This document shows positions 1-8,333 of a stretch of 13,662 nt of DNA, in pieces (position 1 is the first letter of the stretch; each line of letters opens with the position of its first letter). This DNA comes from Saksenaea vasiformis B4078. Lineage: Eukaryota > Mucoromycota > Mucoromycetes > Mucorales > Saksenaeaceae. The notes below the pieces were generated by a model. The model made no database searches. It was not told the origin of the DNA and saw only the letters and a program-made list of their open reading frames with translations. The position numbers and the translations under genes are program-made. The DNA is taken from assembly GCA_000697055.1 (NCBI GenBank), contig JNDT01001037.1, forward strand, positions 1 to 13,662. Direction: 5' to 3'.

Positions 1-928
1 GATGCATCCATGCAACAATATTACGACGAAATTGCGGAGAACCCGCCTACAGTCGCTACCACGGTGGAGTTCAGAAGATATATACAAACACTCGGTCGTA
101 TACATCGACCGTAAGTAGAGCATTTATCTGAGAATATTCGACTATACTAAAGTGATTACTAGCATGTACGACTTTAACTGTGCTTATCGCCATCGTGAAA
201 ATCGGATGCTCTTGTACTCTACACGACGTAGTACGTTAAATGTACTGGCTGACAGGGTATCTACGGGTTCGCCCCGATACGTAAGTGACAACATCTCTAA
301 TTATAGATCTAATGTCTATGTTTCGGATAGGATTTGATCCAACCGCATTATAAATCTACAAGATCAAAAAGGAAGCACCGGCGGCGGCGGTTAAGAGAAA
401 ATATTCAACAGCAGCAGCAGCCGACCATCGTCGCATATGGTGATGCGGATCTGAAGCCTACAATGAGGGGTCTCGGTCCGTTACCAGTGAAGGTATATGT
501 TACATACTTCCCATTCAGATAATGCTAACTTAAAAACACATGCTAGCAATTCCGGAAAATACTCGCGTAGAAGTGCCTTGTTATACTAATAGACGAATAT
601 AACACTTCAAAAGTGTGCTCCAGCTGTGATAATGACACGCAGCAGTTTGTGACGCCCACTTCACGGTGTCAGCACAAGTAAGTCACTGGTTTTTGCAAGC
701 TCATACCAATTAACATTGTGTATCCTTAGAACGAAAATGCTCCGTCGTCCGGGCGACGATCGTCGCAAAAGATACTGTTTGAACGAAGAAAATGTCATAT
801 TGCAAAGGACTTCGCAATGCCCTGAGTTGCAACCATTACGTGAGGATCAGATCATACCGAAAGCAAGTTTCATTCACAGCATTCATGATAGCTTTGAACG
901 ATTTCCGCTGCCAGGTCTATCCGATTAA
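1..928 (+). pseudogene. Decayed TnpB/Fanzor-like RuvC nuclease gene, C-terminal part
   Basis: This reads as the C-terminal part of a eukaryotic TnpB-like (Fanzor) protein, an RNA-guided RuvC-type nuclease family carried by transposons. The reading frame is open from base 1, so the 5' part, including RuvC-I, lies outside the window. Probable introns are 111-162, 493-546 and 678-729. Visible landmarks are VAYGDADLKPTMRG (about 433-474), the block IDEYNTSKVCSSC (589-627) with a CxxC zinc-ribbon half, and RCQH at 664-675. A second, degenerate ribbon half begins at Cys 818-820, and the RED at 839-847 may stand for the NRD of RuvC-III. Breaks are a frameshift around 331-337 (TGA at 335-337 in the upstream frame) and an in-frame TAG at 568-570. 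In published Fanzors the catalytic Glu is shifted to an alternative site; the Glu of DEYNTS is my candidate. The family is inferred from motifs. A degenerate unrelated transposase with a zinc ribbon is the alternative. Confidence 0.6.
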
Positions 929-939
929 GTTGTGCAACC

Positions 940-1370
940 AACATCAGTTGGGAGGCACTGGCATGGAACATGGAGAACAGAGGCCACTGGTATGGAATTC
1001 CTGTGTGAAAGTACGGAGCTAAGGTTTTCTTTAGTTTTGGAATCGCGACGTCAATGCGGGTTAAAAACATGCGGCGGATTCTGGTAGCATACATGGAAGG
1101 TGACATGCAATTGCAGACAAGGCCCGCTGCTTACGTCGTCCACAACAGCAACAGCAACAACAACAACAACAAGAACCTGCACCCCTTGGTGGTGCTAGGC
1201 CGTAAGGAACGGCCAACTAGCCTCTCGTTAGGCACTGGGAGAGCTTCGTAAGTACCATTTCAAATGTTTGTGACAACGTTCTTATTTTCTTTGTGACTTA
1301 GGGCCCTTCCCAAGGCTGGCAATACAAGCCACTTTTGGTTAGGCGGTGATGTACGTGACGTTTATATTTT
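940..1370 (+). pseudogene. Second TnpB/Fanzor-like remnant (RuvC-III tail)
   Basis: Immediately after the first remnant a second C-terminal signature appears. FWNRDVNAG is encoded at 1035-1061, followed by a TAA in that frame. The sequence then continues one frame over as KNMRRILVAYMEGD (about 1063-1104). Together they match the typical RuvC-III signature (W-N-R-D-x-N-A-A-x-N) and its following helix. Upstream in the same frame lies the block VWNSCVKVRS, interrupted by TAA at 1020-1022 and TAG at 1032-1034, where the zinc-ribbon Cys pair would be expected. Downstream is an Asn-rich run and a possible intron at 1248-1301. The upstream domains of this copy are absent, so it is a fragment and not an independent gene. 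It differs in sequence from the first copy's C-terminus, so the two probably belong to different subfamilies. An AATAAA at 1470-1475 could have served as a poly(A) signal. Confidence 0.55.
1141..1172 (+). repeat. CAA/CAG trinucleotide run in nuclease remnant
   Basis: A run of CAACAGCAACAGCAAC-type triplets. In the open frame of the second nuclease remnant it codes for an Asn-rich SNSNNNNNK stretch. It is low-complexity sequence, probably grown by slippage. Confidence 0.8.
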
Positions 1371-1702
1371 ATAGATTGGGTCTGTTTATTGCTGGTTAGT
1401 GACTTTTCAGTCTTCTACAGTTGCTACGTTATGAGACTCACTTTTTCTGGAAGTACTAAAGAATAATGAAATAAAAGAAAAACTACTACTACTGCCTACA
1501 ACATATCATATTTATAATAATACTGAACTAACGAAATTGAACACTGATAAGAAAACGATACTTCATGAAAAAACGACGTCACTCCATCATAGAGAATTGA
1601 GTTCCGCTTATTTCCAGCGGGGAAAAAAGGTGGTTGTGACGATCTCCTTCGAGAACGTGTGCCAGCAACTCCCTTGTTCGACAAAACATTTGTCATTCCG
1701 TC
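1371..1702. other. Intergenic: remnant 3' side and bL9m promoter
   Basis: No convincing gene. The left half is AT-rich and holds a possible poly(A) signal (AATAAA, 1470-1475) for the nuclease remnant. A near-CRE sequence, CGACGTCAC, lies around 1573-1581, about 125 bases before the bL9m start. Short open frames on both strands here have no recognisable content. Confidence 0.5.
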
Positions 1703-2501
1703 ATGTCTTTCTTACTTCGACCGTGCAGACGCGTTGTGGCCCATACACCTAGACTTGTTATTAACGTGGTAGGAAATATTTAAATACGTCTGAACTTTAT
1801 TTTTTAAGCTCGTCCTGATAGAGAAGCGCACACAAAAAGGCAGCCATTCAGGTCAAACTTCTCGATTATGTCGAAGGCGTTGGCATTAAAGGTTGGTGTA
1901 AAAGAAAAAAGTATAACGGGTAACTAAGAGAAGAATTGCGTTTGATATAGATGATGTGGTGACTGTTCGACGTACGAAAAAGGGGAGACCAAAGCGTTTT
2001 GTTTAATGATCATTTGTACCTTTTTAGCGGGATTGATGCGTAACGTTCTGCACCCGGCGGGTCAGGCTAGCTATATCGAAACGTACCAAGGAGCACGCGA
2101 CCGTGCCAGGGAAAATGTCGAAGAAACACAGGAAGATGTAACCTACCTGAACGGGATTTTGATTTATTTTATTTATTTCATGTTTACGATAGACTTCGGC
2201 AACTGCGGCTCATGCAGAAAAACGTCGGGTACTTGCGAATCAGCTGATGGGAGGATTAGAGGGTGTTCAAGAGCTTGTGTTTAAGCGTGCAGTTGTGCCG
2301 GATAGTATCAATACATTCGGATCAGTGACGGCAGATGATTTGGCGAACCAACTTAAAGAAGAACATGGTCTGACGGTGGATAAGACAATGATAGAATTCA
2401 AGTCCGAGGGTGGTCGTATTAAGTCGCTTGGTGATCATCTGGTAAAAATCCAGATAGGACAGCAGTCAGCATTGATCAAGGTGATCGTAAAAGCACCATA
2501 A
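1703..2501 (+). CDS. MRPL9: Mitochondrial ribosomal protein bL9m
   Basis: Large-subunit mitoribosomal protein of the bL9 family; it would bind rRNA near the L1 stalk base and act in the mitochondrial matrix. Exons: 1703-1768, 1822-1891, 1951-1971, 2028-2137, 2193-2501 (576 nt, 191 aa). Residues 1-22 are rich in Arg and free of acids, fitting a matrix presequence (MSFLLRPCRRVV). The N-domain signature VKLLDYVEGVGIK then DDVVTVRPGLMRN (about 33-58) is rebuilt only by splicing and matches the bacterial pattern of V-E-x-x-G-x-x-G-D-V-V-x-V followed by RN. The C-domain runs from FGSVTADDLANQL to the end. Introns are 53-59 nt; the second has an unusual GTTGGT donor, chosen because it gives exact family spacing. 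An AATAAA lies 5 bases past the stop (2507-2512). The yeast name for this family is MRPL50. The family is secure; the exon 1 boundary is the least certain part. Confidence 0.9.
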
Positions 2502-2632
2502 CAAACAATAAAGGTGTGTTGTGGGAATCCAAAAATAGACATTGAAAGTTTTTTGTTTGTGAATTCTTTTGCTTTTTCTTTCTTTCCTTCTTTCTTTCAT
2601 TTCATTTCTTTTCTTTTTTCCCTTTACCCACG
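2502..2632. promoter_or_regulatory. bL9m 3' end and CT-rich leader of LRR gene
   Basis: This 131-base gap must hold both the bL9m 3' UTR (AATAAA at 2507-2512) and the promoter or leader of the next gene. Bases 2563-2627 are almost pure C/T on the coding strand (TTTCTTTCCTTC-type) and end about five bases before the ATG. No TATA or CCAAT element was seen. Confidence 0.5.
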
Positions 2633-4220
2633 ATGGGTCAAGGTCATAGCAAAATACATGGAACGCTTACATTTGCACATATCTTCACTCCTCCTACCAT
2701 TCTTCTTCCTGAGGATGATCACGATGACACCGATAGGGTCTTAAAGAGACCCGAACTGTATGGATTAGCAACCAAAACATCTGACACGACTATCGACCGA
2801 CTGGAACGAGTCGATTCTGCTTACAGTGATGAAGAAGATAAACATTTGATAAACGACCTATCTTATGTGGACAAGATGTATTATGACAACATGAAACGAA
2901 AACATCGGCGCCATGAGACCATATTCAATAATAATGCACCTCGGCTTACATTTACAGACGCTGCGTTAACTTCACTGGATAAACCAATGCACGACGTTAA
3001 TCTTCCATTCCGATCTCTGGGTACACTAAGTCCAAACATCGGCCTTCTGACGATGATTCGAAAATTAGATCTGTAAGTGTCCTTTGGGTTTGGGTAAAAA
3101 ACGAAGGTGATTAATAAAAAAAGAGCACTCCATGACACCTTTCTATTTTTTCTATCCTGTGCTTCTTGGTATTAGAGAGAAAGGAAAGAAAAAGGCGTGG
3201 GTGTATGCGAGGAAAAGTGCATCTTATTTTACAAAGGATGGAAAAGAGATGTGTGTTCTGAACTAAGAACGGTTTTCTTTTTAATACAGGTCCAACAACT
3301 GTTTGACTCGGTTACCAGACGCTATTGGACATCTTCATCATCTCGAAGTTCTTTGCCTTGCCTATAATTCCGTGACAGAGATTCCAGATACCCTAAGCTA
3401 TCTTCCACATTTGTTAGAATTGAATTTGTCGCATAACCGTCTTGATCAAGTTCCACCATCTATCGGGTATCTCAAAACATTACAAACGCTCCAACTCTGC
3501 TGCAACCGACTCAGCTATCTCCCAGTGGAAATGGTCGGCATGACAAATTTAACCTCGCTCGATATCTCCCAAAATCCATTGCGGATCTTACCAGCCGAGA
3601 TGATTCAATTGCCTTATTTGCGGCAGTTGCGGATAGATGAAACGGAAGTCTCCGAGTCGGCGGAGTCATTGGTTCACGATCCGCCCAGTTTGGTCGAGTT
3701 GTGCGCACGTTTGATCCTCACGTGCGGAATACCCGTAGCAGCATTACCGGAACATCTAAAAAGCTATCTTAGCACGGCTAAATCTTGTACATCCTGTTAC
3801 GGTCCTTACTTTGAAACGTATGTTGTACGACGACGACTATTTGATAGAGGTGATCAGACATTGCGACTGGAGTATCGGCTATGCTCGGCTCATTGGACAG
3901 ATGACCATGACCGGATTCTGAGCATGTTTGCCGACCAGTCCATCCATGATCGAGTGCCTGTACAACGATCTCATCTTTTGCCGCTTTTGCCGAAATATGA
4001 ACATAAGACATCGTCCGTGTTTGCGCGTCGACCGCGTCACTCGCTCGCCTCCTCAATCGATCATCCGTCCTCTTCAGAAGACGACGAAAATCCCTCGAAA
4101 TTATTTTCACGCTGGCGACATCAGCGGAAAAAAGTAACAACGAAAAACCATACCACCTTTTTAAGCCTGACAACAAAACTAAAAAGGCCAATTCCTAAAC
4201 GTTATGATGACCTACCTTGA
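2633..4220 (+). CDS. Leucine-rich-repeat protein, N-myristoylation signal
   Basis: Exons 2633-3072 and 3290-4220 (1371 nt, 456 aa); the 217-nt intron has a GTAAGT donor and a CTAAG-like branch point near 3262. The start MGQGHSK fits the N-myristoyltransferase consensus (Gly2, Ser6, Lys7), suggesting membrane attachment; this also supports the chosen ATG. Residues about 40-110 are acidic and hydrophilic. From about residue 125 to 255 there are five to six LRRs of roughly 23 residues with the L-x-x-L-x-L-x-x-N-x-L pattern and IP/LP loops (for example LLELNLSHNRLDQVP). A C-terminal domain carries SCTSCYGPYFETYV and then LCSAHW, a CxxC plus C-x-x-H set that may bind metal. The tail (from about 400) is Ser-rich, then strongly basic. 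LRRs normally bind proteins, so a scaffold or signalling role is inferred. I do not recognise a named orthologue. Confidence 0.85.
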
Positions 4221-4551
4221 AACAACAATTGTTGCCTAGGTACTATGGACGTGCTTGTATATCTATCACAGTCTATCCTTCTGTTTTTTCTGCCAGAAGG
4301 TTATCTCCATTGCTATATCTTTTTCTTTTTTTCTCTCCTCTTGTATCATGTTTTGCCACCAAGTAAAAAAAGCGCGTTTACCTTTTGGGGAACTTTTGGT
4401 GGAACGGTCTGAGTTACTCTTTGTGCAGGACAAGCGAACCGAGTCACAATACGACATTTCTGTTTTTTTAAGCAGCTCCAAGGGTTTGAGATACGTCTAA
4501 ACTCTTCTTCTTCTTCCCTTTTCTTCTTCTTCTTTTCTTTCACACGTTCCA
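4221..4551. promoter_or_regulatory. Gap with CCC1 leader, possible uORF
   Basis: Contains the LRR gene's 3' UTR and the promoter or leader of the transporter gene. An ATG at 4348 opens a 50-codon frame ending at 4500, 51 bases before the transporter start; if transcribed it would be an upstream ORF. Bases 4502-4540 are a CTT-rich pyrimidine tract just before the ATG. No clear AATAAA was found for the LRR gene. Confidence 0.45.
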
Positions 4552-5542
4552 ATGACATCCATTTTAAATCGTCTTCGACGTCGTCCTTCGCATGAGTATG
4601 CGCCCTACCAGCATTTGGAACAGCACTTTGAGTCGGCAGAAATCGTGCGCGACACGATCATTGGATTGTCAGGTAAACTTGTGGATATCGAAATTACCAT
4701 TTCGACGTGGCTCATACTTTTTAAGATGGCTTAACCGTGCCATTCGCCTTGGCTGCTGGCCTCTCATCCCTCGGTAACTCAAAGATTGTTATTTACGGTG
4801 GTGCTGCAGGTAAGGAAATCAGGAAGAAGTACAATGGGGAGATCTAAATCAGTTTTCTAGAATTGGTTAGGTAAATGAACACAAGATTGTGCGATGTTTC
4901 GCTCATGCTTCGAGTAAAGTGGCGCCATCTCGATGGGCTTGGGCGGTTATATGGCTGCATTATCCGAAATAGAACATTATAAGACAGAGCGCCTGCGCGA
5001 GGAACGAGAGGTAGAGGAATGTCCTCAGGATGAAGAAGATGAGATCGTGGATATCTTGGAACCTTATGGACTGGACCGCAACACGATTCAGCCAGTGATC
5101 GATAAGCTAAAGGCTGACCCTGTAAAGTTTGTTGATTTTATGATGAAGTTTGAATTGAACTTGGAGATGCCAGATCCTCGACGAAGCTGGGTAAGTTGTA
5201 CGCGCGGCATTTCGGGAGGGCAAAAAAATTACCAGTGGCTATTATGCAAAATTTTTTAAGACGTTTTATTAGATCTCCGCTTTGACGATTGGTCTTTCTT
5301 ACTTTTTTGGTGGTTTGATTCCCTTGCTACCTTACTTGTTCATTGATGACGCGACACTGGCTCTGTATGTTTCGGTTGGCGTCACCTCCTTCACACTACT
5401 GGTCTTTGGTTACATCAAGAGTAAGCTGGTTAATCCACACGGTGCTATTATGGGAGCACTTCAAACACTTCTGATTGGTGCTGTGGCTGCAGGCGCAAGT
5501 TATGGTATCGTGTACCTCTTGCCGCAGGAACCGGGAATCTAA
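4552..5542 (+). CDS. CCC1: CCC1/VIT1-family vacuolar iron/manganese transporter
   Basis: Moves cytosolic Fe2+ and/or Mn2+ into the vacuole (known role of yeast CCC1 and plant VIT1). Exons: 4552-4672, 4726-4809, 4861-4870, 4920-5190, 5273-5542 (756 nt, 251 aa). TM1 starts with GLSDGLTVPFALAAGLSS (Asp41); TM2 is GGAAELVSGAISMGLGG (Glu69, Met77). The Asp and Met correspond to ion-path residues in plant VIT1. A cytosolic acidic loop follows (from about residue 87, Glu-rich EREVEECPQDEEDE) matching the metal-binding domain between TM2 and TM3, then FELNLEMPDP and three more membrane segments ending QEPGI. Exon 3 is only 10 bases and supplies part of the conserved ELVSGAISMG block; without it the TM2 motif cannot be read. 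Probable poly(A) signal AATAAA at 5638-5643. Family assignment is strong; metal preference cannot be read from sequence. Confidence 0.93.
4861..4870 (+). other. CCC1: 10-nt microexon of the CCC1-like gene
   Basis: AATTGGTTAG sits between intron 4810-4860 (GTAAGG...CTAG) and intron 4871-4919 (GTAAAT...AAAG). Splicing joins G|AA-TTG-GTT-AG|T and yields E-L-V-S exactly where the family has E-L-V-(A/S)-G-A-I-S-M-G. No other acceptor in the interval both keeps phase and encodes this motif. Confidence 0.8.
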
Positions 5543-5816
5543 AAAATTGTAATCGGCGTGGCTAAGTTTATTCTATTATTTGATTGTAGCATATGTTTTA
5601 ATAGATGTCTTTTTTACCCCCTTAAATCACTGACAAAAATAAAGGAAGTCATCTCTCCCTTCCAATAATGTTTAGACTGGCAAATGAGGTCTGAGCCTGC
5701 TGAACAACTTTGCATCGTGACGACGTACAGCGTCTCGAAGTTCTTATTTTTCCCTTCTTTTTTATTTATTTCCCTTCTTTCCTTCTTTCATTCGTTCCCA
5801 TTTTCTTTAACCCATC
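5543..5816. promoter_or_regulatory. CCC1 3' UTR and lyase promoter/leader
   Basis: Left part is the transporter 3' UTR with AATAAA at 5638-5643. Right part (about 5742-5806) is a C/T-rich leader of TTTCCCTTCTTTCC type ending about ten bases before the lyase ATG. No further gene is seen. Confidence 0.5.
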
Positions 5817-8313
5817 ATGCGAGTAGAAATACTATTACTCCTGCTTCTGGGTTGTCATGGAGCTTTTTCACTTACATCAGAAGAATTAAACGTCATCCGC
5901 GTTCGAAAAAATCAAGATACTCTTCAAGTCGCTCAACCTATGGTCCATAATGTTGCTGACTGGTATTAAACCATGTATTAGAAGCTTATTAAGACAAAGA
6001 ATAGGGAACGTACTCTGCAAAGCAATGGAACGTGGTCCGACGTAAATTATACCGCTGGATGCGATGGAGGGTAAGGATCATGCTTGTCATTAATCTCCGC
6101 TCATTTCCAATCGGTTAGAACAGCAAACTGGCCGGCACAGTACCATTTTCAACGGATCAGTAATAACATTTTTATTTATATGACGGTAAAATTTCTCACA
6201 TTCAATGATAGTGGCCATGGCTAGTTTATGGTACGTAAACCAAGGAGATTCCGTTTTAAGATCAAAAATTTCGCTTGCCATGAATTACTGGTTTGATCAC
6301 GATTTCAAAAATATGGGATGTATGGACAAAGGCAACACAACAAGCTGTAACTGCACAGAACCTGGATTTTGGAACAAAAACTGGTTTGATCAAGTATATA
6401 TATATCGTAACATAGCATCAGCGTCACACTGAAAGTGTATCTCTTTTTTCAGATGATCCTCATGCCAAGGTTGATTGGCAACACCTGCTTGTTACTCAAG
6501 CCCACTCTCACAGCCACACAGCTGTCGAACTGTACTACGGTTACGCAACGAGCATTTGACCGCATTGATGACTATATCCACGGCATTGGTAAATTGACGG
6601 GAGCAAACATGCTAAACGTTGCTTCGGTTGGCATGGCTTCCGCTATGTTGACGAACAACATAACGACGATGACAGACGCCATCAATCATTTCTACGGTGA
6701 CGTGAAGGTGACAACGAATACCTCCGCCGACGGAATCAAACAAGATGGGTCGTTCTTTCAACATGATCGACAACTGTATACTGGAAATTACGGAAAAGAA
6801 TATATCAACGAATTACTCCGTATCTTCATCCAAACTGCAGGCACAAGTGTGGCTCCTGTGCAAAGTATCCAAGAAACATTTCAAGTTTTGATGAACGGTA
6901 CAGAATGGATGATACTTGCCAACAGCAACACAAGTGCAAACACATCGTTATTGTGGCAGTACAGCACCATCGGTCGCATGATCTCCTTCCGTTCTTCAGA
7001 TAAGATGGCTAGCGGTGGCGTTGCTATCAACCTGACGCAGATTACCGATGCGACGTCCACGTGGAAAGACAAGGAAGTCTACCAAAAGATCGTCAACCGA
7101 CTGCAGAACAAAAGTACCAGCGCCAATCAAGGCCCTCTGATTGGTACCCGCTATTTTTATCGCTCCGATTATCTGGTAATTTCAATCGTTCTAAGCCCGG
7201 GCAAACAAAAAACAGTGAAAAAAAAACGGACTAATGAAATGGTAGGTTCATCGTGGCGCAAGCTACATCGTAACCTTAAAGATGTTCTCCAACCGTACGA
7301 CCAACTCCGAATGCGTCAACAATCAAAATCCGTATGGGTTCCACTTGAGCGACGGTTCCATCTTTACCTATATCAAAGGAAACGAGTACATCGACGTTTT
7401 TGGAGCGTGGGACTGGAACCTCGTTCCTGGAACAACAGTCGACTACGGTGGGACACCGCTAAACTGTAATACCACGCAGCAGAGCGGCATTGAATCCTTT
7501 GTCGGTGCCGTGACGCTGGACCACGCAGCCATTGCTGTTATGAACTATACAAACCCCCTAACGCGTGCGCTGCATTGGCAGAAAACCTATTTCTTTTTCC
7601 CTGGAGGGTACGCTGTCCAAATTGGCCCTGTCCATAGCACAAACACGACTGCATCTATCGTCACCACGCTAGATCAGCGACGGAGTCACGGGTCAGTTTT
7701 CCTGGACGGAAAGAGCGTAGACCTGTCTGGAGCAAATCATACGACCTCCTCCGCCAACGCCACGTTATGGCATGACCGTGTGGGCTATAGGCTTTTATCG
7801 TCTCAAGCACAGCTGAACGTCAGCACTGCTGAACGGATCAGTAACTGGAAAGCTATCGGCATTTCCACAGGCAACGACAAAGTCGATATGTTCACGGCGA
7901 CCCTACATCACAACGACAACGATACCTTCAGCTACGTAGCCCACTTGGACATTGACGACACAGCGTTTCACAGTACGAAACAAGACACTGTTGCGCTGGT
8001 AGAGAGTCAAAGCCCTGTAGTCCGGGGCGCTTACAGCGCGCAAGATAACATATTAGGTCTAGCTTTCTGGACGCCGGGTAAACTTGAGACAAAGTGGAAC
8101 GTCACGGTCGAAACCAATCACCCTATCGTCCTCTTGCTACAGAAGAAGCTAGACAGCATATGGGACCTCGCGCTGGCTGATCCTTCACAGACACTGAAAG
8201 ACGTTACTCTCACCGTGGCGATCAACAATGATACCCGACTCACGAGAAGCTACAAGCTACCCGACAAGGATTCAGTAGGAAAAGCAGTAATCACCTCATT
8301 GGCACTTCAATAG
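5817..8313 (+). CDS. Secreted polysaccharide lyase family 8 enzyme
   Basis: PL8 enzymes cleave uronate-containing polysaccharides (hyaluronan, chondroitin, xanthan, mannuronan) by beta-elimination outside the cell. Exons: 5817-5962, 6005-6070, 6119-6159, 6212-6393, 6453-7175, 7246-8313 (2226 nt, 741 aa, normal for PL8). Residues 1-18 are a signal peptide with a Leu run. The alpha-toroid domain follows: MASLWYVN, then NWFDQMILMPRLIGN. The catalytic set is Asn197 (TGANML), His249 (GSFFQHD) and Tyr258 (GNYGKEY). The His-Tyr distance of 9 equals that of bacterial chondroitin AC and hyaluronate lyases, and the Asn-His distance is 52 against about 50. GRMIS at 319-323 matches the Arg motif. The beta-sandwich part follows YLVHRGASYIV (from about 385), ending in a C-terminal beta domain. 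There are many N-x-S/T sites. The substrate is unknown. The family call is strong. Confidence 0.9.
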
Positions 8314-8333
8314 ACATGTATTTACATCATTTT

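Noticed and set aside
281..306. GTAAGT...TATAG pair that could be an intron in the nuclease remnant
   Set aside because: Only 26 bases long, below any intron seen here, and removing it does not repair the frame better.
2006..2284. Unspliced 92-codon frame over bL9m
   Set aside because: It reads through two introns of the bL9m gene; only its middle is real coding sequence.
3778..4191. Minus-strand 137-codon frame inside the LRR gene
   Set aside because: Antisense shadow of the LRR C-terminal region; no domain or splice support.
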